Positions 33,490-44,568 of a stretch of DNA of 64,000 nucleotides are shown one piece after another. The translations under genes and the position numbers were made by a program. Source of the stretch: Turnera subulata. Lineage: Eukaryota; Streptophyta; Magnoliopsida; Malpighiales; Passifloraceae. The notes beneath the pieces were generated by a model that was not told the DNA's origin, did no database searches, and saw nothing but the letters and a program-made list of their open reading frames with translations. The stretch is from assembly GCA_028386065.3 (NCBI GenBank), contig JAKUCV010007493.1, forward strand, positions 1 through 64,000. The letters are read 5' to 3'. Numbering within the stretch: position 1 is the first letter of the stretch; every line of letters begins with the position of its first letter.

Positions 33490-36011
33490 TGAAACACCCG
33501 TGTCCCAATTTAACAATAAAATACTAAAACTCAAGGAAATTACCAAAATACCCCTGAAACCCGGGACACGAAATCCAATATCATAAACATTATCCCAAAT
33601 TCTTAATAAAACGAGATGTTATAAAGAACAAAACAATCCGGCTTATCAAGCCACAAGACAACCCGGCATCCTGCCGAAACATCCTCAATACATAAAACCG
33701 GCAACCCGCCGAAAATGTAATCCAAAACCATAAAGACATCTCAATAAAAATTCAATGCAGCGGAAGAAACAAACGGAGTAAAAATATGAGAAACAAAACA
33801 ACATGCATGCCGACTCTATGGATTCAACCGGGAGATCAAGCACAGCTACCTGCTGAGATAACCACGTCCGTACTCTGGAAGGATGGAAAGTGACTGCACG
33901 CTAACTAAAGTCTGAAAAACAACGTTGGCGATTATGTGAGTCGCCTACTCAGTGAGCAATATAAATCTAATTATGAAGGTGTGTAGATCAAGTCCGAAAG
34001 GAAAGAAGAGTAACAAGACAAGTAAGCAACATACAACAACCAGTACTAACATGCCAAGCCAATCAAGCAAACAATTCATTATTCTCCATCTGTTGTGTGT
34101 TAAGTTTTCTTATTATAATTCATTATTCAGGGCCCCTTACTGTGTGCGTCGAGCTCAGTCCCGTCTCATGAGACAACCAGGCATAAGCCCAAAAACAACC
34201 AGGCACGAAGCCCAACATATCCATAGAGAGAGAGAGAGACAGAGAGAAAGAGGGAGGTAGAAAGGGGGAGGTAGAAGGAGGGAGGTAGAAGCGGTCATTA
34301 CAGACCCATATGCTAATCCGCATAACACTTGCTAATCCGCAAGCAAACCCGAGGGGTATCACTTCCCGCTCGAAACAACCGGTCATCAGCACACAGTAGC
34401 CTAACTTCTACTGTACATTATTCTTATTCACAAATTATGAGTTCATGTGCCAAGAGATTGTGATTTAACAGGGTGGTGTGATAAAACAGCTTAAATAGAT
34501 CACCGGGTCTCCGACCCACAACACATCACACAAACACCCAAAATCACACATGTTGTAATCCATAACAAATCCAACATCCAGCTCATAAGCAAATAATACA
34601 CTTAGGCACACAATACAGATTACAGCATGTTAGCAAACAAGCATGCAACTCAAACAAACCAATCCAACAAGCTCATGCATACAGACATAAAAAGACGTAT
34701 AAAGTCACCTCAACGACGATTGTCCTGTGGAGCTTTTCCCAGAACCGATCCTCCAGCTCCCGAGGTATTACCCGTGCCTGAATACCGGCACACACAACAA
34801 ATTACAAACAATCATAATATAAACGTGCATGCATGTGACTATAATTCTCAATTGAGTAAAATCCGTCCCTAGTTAGCCAATACAAAATTCCCGGGTCTAA
34901 ACCCGACTGAATGTTCTCTCACCAAAACTCCGAGTATCGGGACCTAAGGTTCACCGGCTTACGCCCAACTAAGTCCAATAAGTAAATCCCGGGCCTATGG
35001 CCCACTCATTATGTCCTTTACGAGTTTCCGGCCTAAAATCCCATCTAAGTCCAAATTTGATTTCCGGGCCTAAGGCCCACTTCCTTAAGTCCTTATTTAG
35101 CCATTTAGAGGTTTGGGCTCAAAGCCCGTTACTTAAGTCCAAGGTTAATCCGATCCCAAAGATTCCCGGCCTAAGGTTCTACCCGTGTCGGTAAATTCCC
35201 AGTTATATTCCACACAAACTCCCGTACTCGATTTACTACTATGTACCTTATCAATATTACAAAACCCAATCCAAATTAAATAAGTACATGCCATGAATAA
35301 CACAAATTACAAATCAAGTATAATGCCGGAGTCAAAACCCGAACCTTCGCCGGAAAATTCCCGAGCCTCGCCGGAAAATTCCCAAGCCTTCGCCGGATTC
35401 CGGTGAACTCGCCGGAAAACACCCAAAGCTGCCACAACGACCCAACAACCACAAGCCAATTCAAATTCAACACAAAACAATCACGCAGATCCTTAAAACG
35501 AATTGCAAAAGAAGAAAACCAAAGGCCCCTTACCCGGAAAATTCACTGCCAACCCGAAGCTCCACTTCTCTGCCGGTGGAACACACACACGCACCCGAGC
35601 ACCTTCACTGCCCGTCACGCCCAGCACCTCACTCACACACGCAAGCACCAACGCCGGCGAGCCACTCACGCACTCGCTGCAAAACAAACACGAGCAGCAA
35701 CGCCACACCGAGCACCACCAAAACAACAATCTGCAAAACCACAACACAACCCATCAACCTGCCAACAGCAACCATCCATCAACACCACGACACCAACCCC
35801 ACGAACCCGCCACCGAACACAACCCCAAATCGGATTAGCCACAACACTAAAAGAAAGAATAAAGGAAGAGAGGAGAAGGGGGTTGGAAGCTTACCCGACC
35901 CAAGCAACGGCGACGGCGACCCAGATTCGCTCTCGGTTCCTCTGCAGCCACGGCGGAACCACGGCGTAGGGAAGGGAACCGAAGAGGAAAAGACGGCGTG
36001 AAGACGGAAGG

Positions 36012-39000
36012 TATAACGCCCCGAATTTTTGGGTGGATTTTTTTAAAAATTTTTAAAATTTTAATTCCCATTTTACCCTCGAGGAATATCCGGGATTTTT
36101 GGTCAAGTAGATTGATGTTAATTTCTTCTTCTTCTTTTTGGAAATGTTTATTTAATGGTGAAATTAAACCGTAATTGGATTTCCTTTGGAGTTTATTCGC
36201 ATTTTGTGGTGAAACACAAGGCATGGTGTAGTTTAGTCTAAAACTACGTAGTTTTGGGCTGAGCTATAACATAAAACACATACTTAGGGGTGTTTTGACT
36301 TTCGGGTTGACCAAGGGAGGGCTTGAAGACGATGCAACGTCGTTTGGAAACAAAACGACGCCGTTTTGCTTTTGACAAAAACCTAACCCTAGAGTGGTGG
36401 TATAAATTCATCTCTTTCTTTTCTTCACCCAATTTTTGTGGCAGTTATTATCATTCACCGATACCACGTCCTTTTTGTATCCTTTCAATTTTCTTTCTTT
36501 CTCCTTCAATAACTCTTTTCTTCTCAACTGTTCCTCCCCTCTTTCCTTATCTCTACCTTAGCTTTATTCTCAACACACTTGTCTCTCTCTCGGGTTGTTG
36601 TTTGGTTGTGCTAATGGTGGTTGAGAATGGGATTTAGTGTCAATTCAACCGTGGGCGAGTTGGAATGGGTATCGGGTTGTGCTTCGATTGAGTTCTGGCG
36701 GCGTAGTGACCTTTGTACTCGATTCAACCATTGAAGACAGGTAATGACAAATGTTTGCCCATTTTATTTATAAGCTATTCATGGCCTTAGTTTTGTGGTA
36801 TTTTGCTGGTTTGGGTTCGTTGAAAATCATTTGGCCCTGACACCAAGTTTAAAATGACACATGCTGAAAACCTTTGATCTTGTGGGCATTATAAACATGT
36901 CTATAACGTCTATGTTGGTTGGGTAGAGCACGTCTCTATACATGTGTCCTTTGGCCTTTTGAGGTTTGACTCTATAACATGAAATCTTAGTGATTCAACC
37001 ATGACTCTGTGTACTGGTCTTTGAATTCTTTGAATTTCCTTAGTTACTAAACCACTACGTTTATGCACACGCCAGGCCACTATCAAGTTTTAACAAATGA
37101 CCACTAGCTTATAATTATTTCCAAGATTGTTGGTTTTGAAAGGTTATAAGCCAGATTTAATCACCATTAATAGACTGGTCATATGAAGTTTTATGCCAGT
37201 AAACCTTGGTTTCTAAACAACAATAATATGTGTATATATATGCTTTTAATAGAATAATAATTAATTTGGTTCAATGAAGTCATGGATATATATCGGGTCT
37301 GCTTTCCCAATTTTGTTATCTCCTGTCCATCAATTGATTTCATGGTTAATAGTACATATGTCCATTTAATTGGCCTATGTAGGTTAAAGCACCACACGTA
37401 GGTTTTACCTCTTAAAGTCAATCTTTGATAAGATTTTCTTTGATAACCAAACCTTGGTGATGCAACTTTGACATTATATTTTTCTTTAGAATTCCACCTG
37501 GTCAAGGGTAATGCGTAAGATAGGGGTTCTTTGTGATTTTTGTTCGTCACTTTTCCTAAACCTTTATTTGAAGTTTTATATCATGAAACTTGATTTGGAC
37601 GAATGGATTTTTGGACAAACATTCTTTGTTGGTCTCTTTCAACGACAATCATCACATAGGTCATTTGTTTAGGATTATACTTGTTTTTTTTGGGACTTTG
37701 GGCCACATCTTGCATGCTTCGAATTCCTTGGACTTGTATTTTTTACGATTTGCGAACATGATTAAGTGATACATGTGACTATATGTTTAGGTAGAGGATA
37801 TACTTTTGGAGTAGCTGAATGTGTGTCAGCATTTCAAGTGATTCTTGCGTTCCAGGATATGTTAAGGTGGAACAAAGCTTCAGGTTCCGAGATAATTGAT
37901 ATGGCCCAGGTGAGGACATATAAACCTTTGTATGCTTTACTGCCTACAACACTCGGAAAATAATAATGATAGTAACCGGTGTGGAATCTTTGCTTGGCTG
38001 AATGCTGTTTGCATGTGTGCCTGTTGTGCTGCTGCTTTGTTTACACTGTGTATTACAATAATATTGTGTTGTGATTGAGTTGTGTGCCGGTTTGCTTTCG
38101 CATGCCTAAATTATGCATGAGGTATTTGTTATGGATTATAACATGTCATGTTTGGGATAGTGTGTGGTTATGGGCCGAAGGCCCGGATACGAGAATAATT
38201 GGGCCAAAGGCCCGGATATGAGAATAACACACAAGGTTCACACATCCCTGGAAAACATAATGTATGGCACACGGAATTGTTAAAGAATAACTGAGAATAA
38301 AAATACTTAATTCTACTGTGAAGTTGACCGGTAGCCCCGAGGGAAGGTTTGGGTACCTTCGGGTCACATTATGCGGTTTAGCATGACCCAGGGGATGTAG
38401 GTGCACCCCTGGAAGACTTGCACCAGTTTGGTGTGTCTGAGTGCACCCTCAGGTAGGTAGCGGCCACTCGAGGTTTATCGGTGGTTTTTATGGCTCAGAA
38501 TCTACCCCTTCTGAGGTACGACATTTGGGTTTCACACCCGGTTCTGGCCAGATATGCTACCGAGACTTGACTCACAGTAGGGGGCCCTGAATAATAAAAA
38601 TACACAAACTGAACAATCATTAAAGAATCTAATAAGAAGATAAAAACCTTATGGGTTGAAGTCTGTGATGACTTGTGTGTACTGGACTTGTTTTGTGCAC
38701 TGTGGCTGTGGCTGCCTGGTATTGATGTGTTTGTAGTTGACTTGTATTTGCATACACTGGTTTATTTGTTTGTGGTGAGACAGTGGTTGGTCTCACCCCC
38801 TCACAGTTTTACACAGGTTGGCTGATCGATGATCAGAAGAGCATAACAGCAGGTGGCGATGCTTTCCTCTCCTCGGGTCGGATCCATAGAGTTCACTGCA
38901 TACATGTTATCTTATGTGTAGTCTTCCGCTGCGTGCTCGTTGTTGTGTAATTTGTTGTATAATTACTCATTGATTATGTTGTTGATATTGTATCCCGGGG

Positions 39001-39145
39001 AGAAGGGGCATTTTGGTCTCTTCACATGCTATACATTCTTTAATGGATGATTTGGGATACGGGTGTCCCGGGAATGATAAGGGCAATTTGGTCAATCTAT
39101 AATTAATTATAACTTATATTAATAAATTGGGACACGAGCGTTTCA
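36012..39145 (+). mobile_element. solo LTR of a related family (G3), 3134 bp
   Basis: It starts TATAACGCCCCGAATTTT (the canonical first G is A) and ends GGGACACGAGCGTTTCA, and is flanked by perfect GAAGG duplications (36007-36011, 39146-39150). The sister LTR at 47065 has one uninterrupted 'gacggaagggagg' here. It shares termini and some motifs with G2 but differs through most of its length. It carries a TATA box (36402), a donor-like 'gacag|gtaatg' (36737) and an acceptor-like 'tttacacag|gttgg' (38812), and two 33-bp tandem 'gggccgaaggcccggata' units (38172-38230). Confidence 0.85.
36401..36408 (+). promoter_or_regulatory. TATA box of the G3 LTR
   Basis: The sequence gtggtataaattcatctc is followed within 30-40 bp by CT-rich leader (36410-36600), the common layout of a plant TATA promoter. 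Upstream are the palindromes AAAACTACGTAGTTTT (36240-36255) and aaaacgacgccgttttg (36352). Confidence 0.45.
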
Positions 39146-39672
39146 GAAGGGAGGAGAGGAGGAGAACGGAGGGAGAGAAAACGAGAGGAGAAGGAAGAAG
39201 GGAGAGGGAAGAGAGAGAGGAAAGAAAAAGAGAGAAGGAAGGTAGGAGGGAGGCGGCGCCGGTTTGGAGATGAAGAGAAAAAGAGAAATAAGAAAGAAGA
39301 AGAAAAGAAAAAGAAAAGAAGAGGGGAGTGGCCGGCTAGGGTTTGGCCGTTCCTAGAGGACGACATGTCGTTCCACTAGGCGCGGTCAACCCCCCTGGTC
39401 AACGCGTCTCTATTTTTTTTTTTTTTTTTAAACAGTTCCCAAAACGACGTAGTTTCGGGGAAATTACTTCAAAATTTAACTCTCAACCCCGAAACCCGAT
39501 TAAACTCCAACGAAAGCCGAACCCGTCATACCATCGACTTAATTCTCATTTAACCAAGGTAAAATAATTTATTTCCTTGTCCAGAATCCGGAAATTCCTC
39601 AAGGGCAAAATTGGAATAAAAATTTCAAAAATTCCGAAATATCAAATTATAAAAAAAAATCGAGGCGTTACA

Positions 39673-39690
39673 GTTCTACCCCACTTAAGG
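39673..39690 (-). other. polypurine tract of the G2 element
   Basis: On the minus strand CTTAAGTGGGGTAGAAC abuts the TGTAACG start of the 3' LTR. This is the expected plus-strand primer for reverse transcription. Confidence 0.65.
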
Positions 39691-39723
39691 AAATTTCGTC
39701 CTCAAAATTGCAAGATAAGAACA

Positions 39724-40827
39724 TCAAAACAGAAGGGGATACTGCTCCCGCATATGGGACTCAACCTCCCAAGTAGCCTCATTCGAAGAATGACGGCTCC
39801 ACCTAACCCGAACCATCGGAATAACTCGATTCCTCAACTGTCGCTCCTCCCGAGCAAGAATCTCAACCGGCTCCTCAACATATGTCAAATCCTCAGAAAC
39901 CTCCACCTCTGTTGGGGATACAACATGACTAGGATCAGACCGATAACGCCTCAGCATCGAAACATGGAATACATCATGTATGCGCGACAGCTCCTCCGGT
40001 AAAGCCAACCTGTAGGCCAGCGAACCAATCCGCTCAATGATCTCATAAGGACCAATATAACGAGGGCTCAACTTGCCCTTCCTCCCAAATCGGATAACAC
40101 CTGTCCAGGGAGCAACACGGAGGAAGACTCTGTCACCTACATTGTACTCCATCTCCCGACGATGTTTATCGGCAAAACTCTTTTGCCGATCCTGAGCAGC
40201 TCTCATGCACTGCTTAACCACCTCGATCTGATCAACAGTCTTCTGGACTAGATCCGGACCAATCACCTATCTCAGACCTTCCTCATCCCAATAGATCGGA
40301 CTACGACACTTCCGCCCATACAATGCCTCATAAGGCGCCATACCGATACTGGAGTGATACCCGTTGTTATAAGCAAACTCAACCAACGGTAATGTCTCAA
40401 CCCAAGAACCACTAAAATTGAGCACACAGGCTCTAAGCATATCCTCCAGCGTCTGTATAGTCCTCTCTGACTGCCCATCGGTCTGCGGATGGAATGCAGT
40501 ACTGAAATTCAGCTTAGTACCCAAAGCTGTCTACAAACTCTTCCAGAAGTGGGAAGTAAACCTCGGATCCCTGTCCGACACAATGGATAGTGGAACTCCA
40601 TGTAGACGGACAATACCCGAAACATACACCCTCGCCAGCTTATCCATAGTATCCGTCTGCTGAATCGGTAGGAAATGAGCTGACTTGGACAATCTGTCAA
40701 CAATGACCCAAGTGGTATCATGTCAACCACGGGTCCTCGGTAACCCGACAACAAAGTCCATAGTGATATGCTCCCACTTCCACTGCGGAATAGTCAATGA
40801 TCTCATCTTGCCGGCAGGAGCCTGATG
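39724..40827 (-). pseudogene. chromovirus integrase core and chromodomain
   Basis: In the same frame as the upstream pol ORF. Integrase residues are visible: Asp in 'MDFVVGLPRT' (about 40755), Asp in '[10 protein letters not shown]' (about 40590), and Glu in '[14 protein letters not shown]' (about 40470). The C-terminus has the GPY/F module ('PRYIGPYEIIERIG', about 40045) and a chromodomain-like end ('IPMVRVRWSRHSSNEATWE', about 39770), typical of chromoviruses, which are thought to use it to target heterochromatin. In-frame stops: TGA at 40723-40725, TAG at 40531-40533, TAG at 40267-40269. The protein ends at 39724, 35 bp before the polypurine tract. Confidence 0.85.
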
Positions 40828-42696
40828 CTAGGCTTTCACCTGCTGACAAGTCATACAACGAGCTACAAACTCCGCAACATCCTTCTTCATCCCGGGCCAC
40901 CAATAATGACTCTTCAAGTTCTGGTACATCTTGGTGCTACCCGGATGCATAGCATACGGCGCATTATGCGCTTCATCCATAATCCATCTCCTCAAGTTAT
41001 CAACATCCGGAACACACAACCGATCACCGGTCATCAGAGCACCATCCTCCCGGACATAGAAGCTAGAACTCTCCCCACCGAGAGCCTTATCTCGCAACTT
41101 TGCTAAATGAGGATCTCCATACTGCAACTCCATAATCTTATCCCGCAAGGTCAGCCGGATGCTCAAACTAGCTAACAACGCCCCAGTAATATCCACCTCT
41201 AACTGTACATCCAACGACCTCAGCTCCACCAAGGAAGGCAAAGCATAAGAAACAGAGTCCTCATCAGCATCAGCCACTCTCTTCCGGCTCAATGCATCTG
41301 CAACAACATTGGCTTTGCTTGGATGGTACTCAATAGTACAATCATAATCCTTCAGAAGATCAATCCAGCGTCTCTGCCTCATGTTAAGCTCCCTTTGAGT
41401 CATGATGTACTTCAAAATCTTGTGATCCGTGAAAATCCGACACTTCTCACCGTATAGATGGTGTCTCCAGATCTTCAAAGCAAAGATCACAGCAGCTAAC
41501 TCTAGATCATGGGTCGGATAGTTCCTCTCGTGAGTTCTCAACTGCCTGTAGGCATATGCAATCACTCGCCCCTCCTGCATCAATACACATCCCAAGCCTA
41601 GACCAGAAGCATCACTGAACATCGTGTACTCCACTCCGGGTCTTGGAACAGTCAAAACCGGTGCAGAGGTCAACCGACTCTTCAACTCCTCAAAACTCTT
41701 CTGACAACTGTCATCCCAAACAAAAGCACAGTCTTTCCTCAACAGCTTAGTCATGGGACCCGCTATTAAGGAAAAACCCTCAATGAACCTCCGGTAGTAA
41801 CCAGCAAGTCCAAGGAAACTCCGTATCTCAGATACACTCTTCGGTGGCTCCCATTCCATGACTGCCTTAGTCTTGGCCGGATCCACCTTAATGCCCTCAC
41901 CAGACACAATATGCCCTAGAAATGCAACCTCATCCAACCAAAACTCACACTTGCTGAGCTTGGCATAGAGTTGTTCTTCTCTCAATCTCTGCAAAACCTG
42001 TCTCAAGTGGTCCTCATGTTCGGCCTTACTACTCGAGTAGACCAAGATATCATCAATGAACACTACTACAAACCGGTCCAGAAATTCATGGAAGACCTGC
42101 TGCATCATACACAAGAACAATGCCGGTGCATTCGTCAGTCCAAATGGAACAACCACAAACTCATAATGACCATACCGAGTGCGGAATGCAGTCTTCGGTA
42201 TGTCTTGCTCTACAATCCGAACCTGATGGTAACCAGATCGCAAGTCAATCTTCGAGAACACGGATGCACCCTGTAACTGATCGAACAAATCATCTATCCT
42301 AGGCAAAGGATACTTGTTCTTCACAGTCACCTTGTTCAACTGCCTATAGTCCACACACATCCGCATACTGCCATCCTTCTTCTTCACAAACAAGACCGGG
42401 GCACCCCAAGGTGAAATGCTCGGTCTAATGAAACCCTTTTCTAACAACTCCTCCAGTTGCTTCTTCAACTCCTGAAGTTCTGCCGGAGCCATTCTGTAGG
42501 GCGGTATAGAAATAGGTGCAACTCCCGGTACCAAATCAACTGTATACTCCACCTCCCGCTCCGGAGGCAATCTAAGTAAATCATCAGGAAAAACATCGGG
42601 AAACTCCCGAACAATAGGAATATCCTCCACTCCAGGTATTGGTACCGAAGAATCGACCACATGAGCAAGGAATGCATCACAACCCTCTCGGATCAT
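40828..42696 (-). pseudogene. chromovirus reverse transcriptase, RNase H and integrase zinc-binding domain
   Basis: A 622-codon open stretch in the pol frame. Order: RT fingers and palm ('[21 protein letters not shown]', '[11 protein letters not shown]'), the intact catalytic box [11 protein letters not shown] (about 42040), thumb, RNase H ('[17 protein letters not shown]', about 41610; 'TDHKILKYI', about 41420; '[10 protein letters not shown]', about 41290), then the HHCC zinc-binding domain of integrase ('[20 protein letters not shown]' to 'CMTCQQ'). The RT and RNase H catalytic residues that I can see are intact. It is bounded by in-frame TAG codons at 42706-42708 and 40828-40830 and is the longest open stretch in the window, but it is a slice of pol and not a gene on its own. 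Confidence 0.9.
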
Positions 42697-42705
42697 CCCG
42701 AAAGC

Positions 42706-43480
42706 CTAGATGGCCGAGATACAGCACCCCGATAGAACTCTTCGTTCTCCAACAAACACCAATCTACGCCCCGACAAAGAAGATAAAGACACTTCCCTGG
42801 CCCGACAATCAACTACTGCTTGGTGTCTGGACAACCAGTCCATGCCTAAGATAACATCAAACTCTCCCAAATCCATGACAGCAAGATCAGAAGGAAAACC
42901 CTCACTATCATACTCTATCGACACATTTCTACACACTCGATCAACAACTACTATATCTCCAGTGGGTAAACAGACTCTCAAGGGTCTACTAAGGTTATCA
43001 TCCTCTATGTTATGAGTAGTCACGAATGCACGTGATACAAAAGAATGTGTGGAGCCTGGATCAATTAAAGCATGTGCAAACTGACCAAAAACCATAAAGG
43101 TACCTGCTATAACCTCTGGAGCATCAGCAGCCTCCTCTCGGGTGATGGCATAAACCCTAGGAGCTGCAGCAAACTGAGTCGCACCCCCGCAGTTCGGAGC
43201 TCCAAAACCTCCACGACCTGGACCCTGCTGTCCGCCACCCCTGTTCGGACCAGAAGAAACAGCACCACTAGCCACAGAACTCTGTACTGTATACTGAGAA
43301 CCACTGCCACCATTATCCCTCATCCACTTGTAGCAAGTAGACTTCTGGTGTCCCGGCGTATTGCAATACCAGCATGTACCCGAGAACCGTGCCGAGGAAC
43401 CCCGTCCCCGAGAACCGTGCCGAGGAACCCCGTCCCCGAGAACCAGACTGATAGGACCGTCCACCCGAGGATATGCCCGG
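42706..43480 (-). pseudogene. chromovirus zinc knuckle and aspartic protease
   Basis: The frame shows a CCHC zinc knuckle (CWYCNTPGHQKSTC, about 43333-43374), a Gly/Pro-rich linker, and an RVP_2-type protease: 'VFGQFAHALIDPGSTHSFVS' with D-P-G at the active site, as is common in plant gypsy elements, and 'FDVILGMDWLSRH' near the end. It is terminated by an in-frame TAG (42706-42708) before RT. The upstream frame break is the 28-bp duplication at 43382-43437. Confidence 0.85.
43382..43437. repeat. 28-bp tandem duplication that breaks gag-pol
   Basis: Two identical 28-bp units (43382-43409, 43410-43437) followed by a partial third (gagaacc). As 28 is not a multiple of three, the extra unit shifts the frame between gag and the zinc knuckle. 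The distance between the in-frame stops at 43496 and 42706 becomes a multiple of three only when 28 bp is subtracted, which shows that the duplication arose in an originally continuous gag-pol frame. Confidence 0.85.
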
Positions 43481-44424
43481 TCCACCCTGATAACTCTACC
43501 CTTGAAACTTCTTCGAACCCTGGTAAGAAGAACTCTGTCCAACTGAATACTCTGCACCTCCAGCATCAGAATACTGCCTCTTCTGTCCCGAAGCAGATGA
43601 CTGCTTCCTCTGCTCGGCTGCCCGAGCCTCCTTCCCTAATAACTGAACTCTCTCAGCATCAAAAGCAGCGGCACAAACTGCCTCCCAAGTCTTGTGCCCT
43701 CCACCAGCCACGGCCATCGCTATCTCAGTACGTAAGCCATTAACAAACCGCCTACGCCTGGTCAACTCATCGGGCACAAACTCCCTAGCATAAGAGAGAA
43801 GGATGCTATACCGGATCCTGAAAGCTGATACAATCTCATCTAGTCCCTGCTTCACCTTAAGAAACTGCTTCTTCTGCTCCTCTAGAAAACCAACAGTAAG
43901 GAACTCCATGTAGAATCTCTCCTTGAATTCCTCCCAAGGCATCTCCACAAGCTTCAATAGATTGGCCACATGATCCTGCCACCATGACAATGCATACCCT
44001 GTGAACTTGTGTGCAGCTAATCGAGCCCTCTGGTGAGGTGCACAGGTGCACTTCTCCAGAACATTCTTCACCTGGCGAAACCAATCATCAAACTCCTTGC
44101 TTTGCCCTCTTCACCTGAGAATTCCTTCACAGCAGACTTATCCATATGTTTGTATCCACTCTCCATACCACCTGCTGTAGCAGGTGCTACAGGCTGGGCA
44201 CCCTGCTGCTGCTGCTGAAACTGCTGCCACTGCAGAAAAGCCTGATACTGCTGAAACGCTGGGTTCACAACAGGTGGCACAGCATTCTGTCCTCCACCAC
44301 CTGCAGCATTATTCTCTGCTGCATTATTGTTCCCCTAACCAACGGGGACCCGCATCACCAACACATTATCAGAGACATGAGTAGCGGCGCCATCCTCAGC
44401 ATTGTGCTGCCCCTCGTGATCCAT
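43438..44424 (-). pseudogene. chromovirus gag, frameshifted with two stops
   Basis: The start is the ATG at 44422-44424 (MDHEGQHNAEDG), about 130 bp after the primer-binding site. An in-frame TAG follows at 44335-44337, then a Gln-rich stretch (44180-44240). The frame shifts by one base at about 44095-44105, after 'KEFSGEEGK'. The main gag domain (Retrotrans_gag type) is in the 191-aa stretch 43496-44071: 'NVLEKCTCAPHQRARLAAHK', 'GYALSWWQDHVAN', 'MPWEEFKERFYMEFL', 'FLKVKQGLDEIVSAFRIRY'. It is closed by TAG at 43496-43498, after which the same frame continues toward the zinc knuckle. Confidence 0.85.
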
Positions 44425-44553
44425 ATCGACGCCTATATGAATGCAAATGAGTCAAAAACACTTTTAAGTCATAAATCCGGAAACAGGCTTAAACACAAAA
44501 ATCACTTTGAAAACATAGTTTAAAACACTTTTAAAACCAAGGATCTGAAGCCT

Positions 44554-44565
44554 GCTCCGCTACCA
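44554..44565 (-). other. primer-binding site of the G2 element
   Basis: The reverse complement is TGGTAGCGGAGC, two bases from the tRNA-iMet site TGGTATCAGAGC, three bases inside the 5' LTR end (GTGTTTCA|gca). Confidence 0.75.
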
Positions 44566-44568
44566 TGC

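Larger units (their letters stand above)
33490..39672 (-). mobile_element. 3' LTR of the G2 element, split by a nested solo LTR
   Basis: On the plus strand it begins TGAAACACCCGTGTCCC and ends GGCGTTACA. After removal of the nested LTR and one target duplication (36012-39150) it is about 3.04 kb, matching the other copies. The polypurine tract lies directly to its right (39673-39690). Confidence 0.85.

Noticed and set aside
33952..34260. ORF of ~102-112 aa conserved at 18362, 33952 and 45031
   Set aside because: Conservation reflects copies of one LTR family. The reading is on the non-element strand and ends in the GA microsatellite.
35403..35969. 188-aa plus-strand ORF rich in Thr, Pro, His (also at 35503-36001, 46372-47061, 46563-46898)
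   Set aside because: It is antisense to the G2 element and present only because the LTR is present in several copies; all three frames are open in this C/A-rich stretch, and there is no start context or domain.
40828..42696. Host gene of 622 aa
   Set aside because: It is the RT-RNase H-integrase part of the chromovirus pol, bounded by in-frame TAG codons in the same frame.
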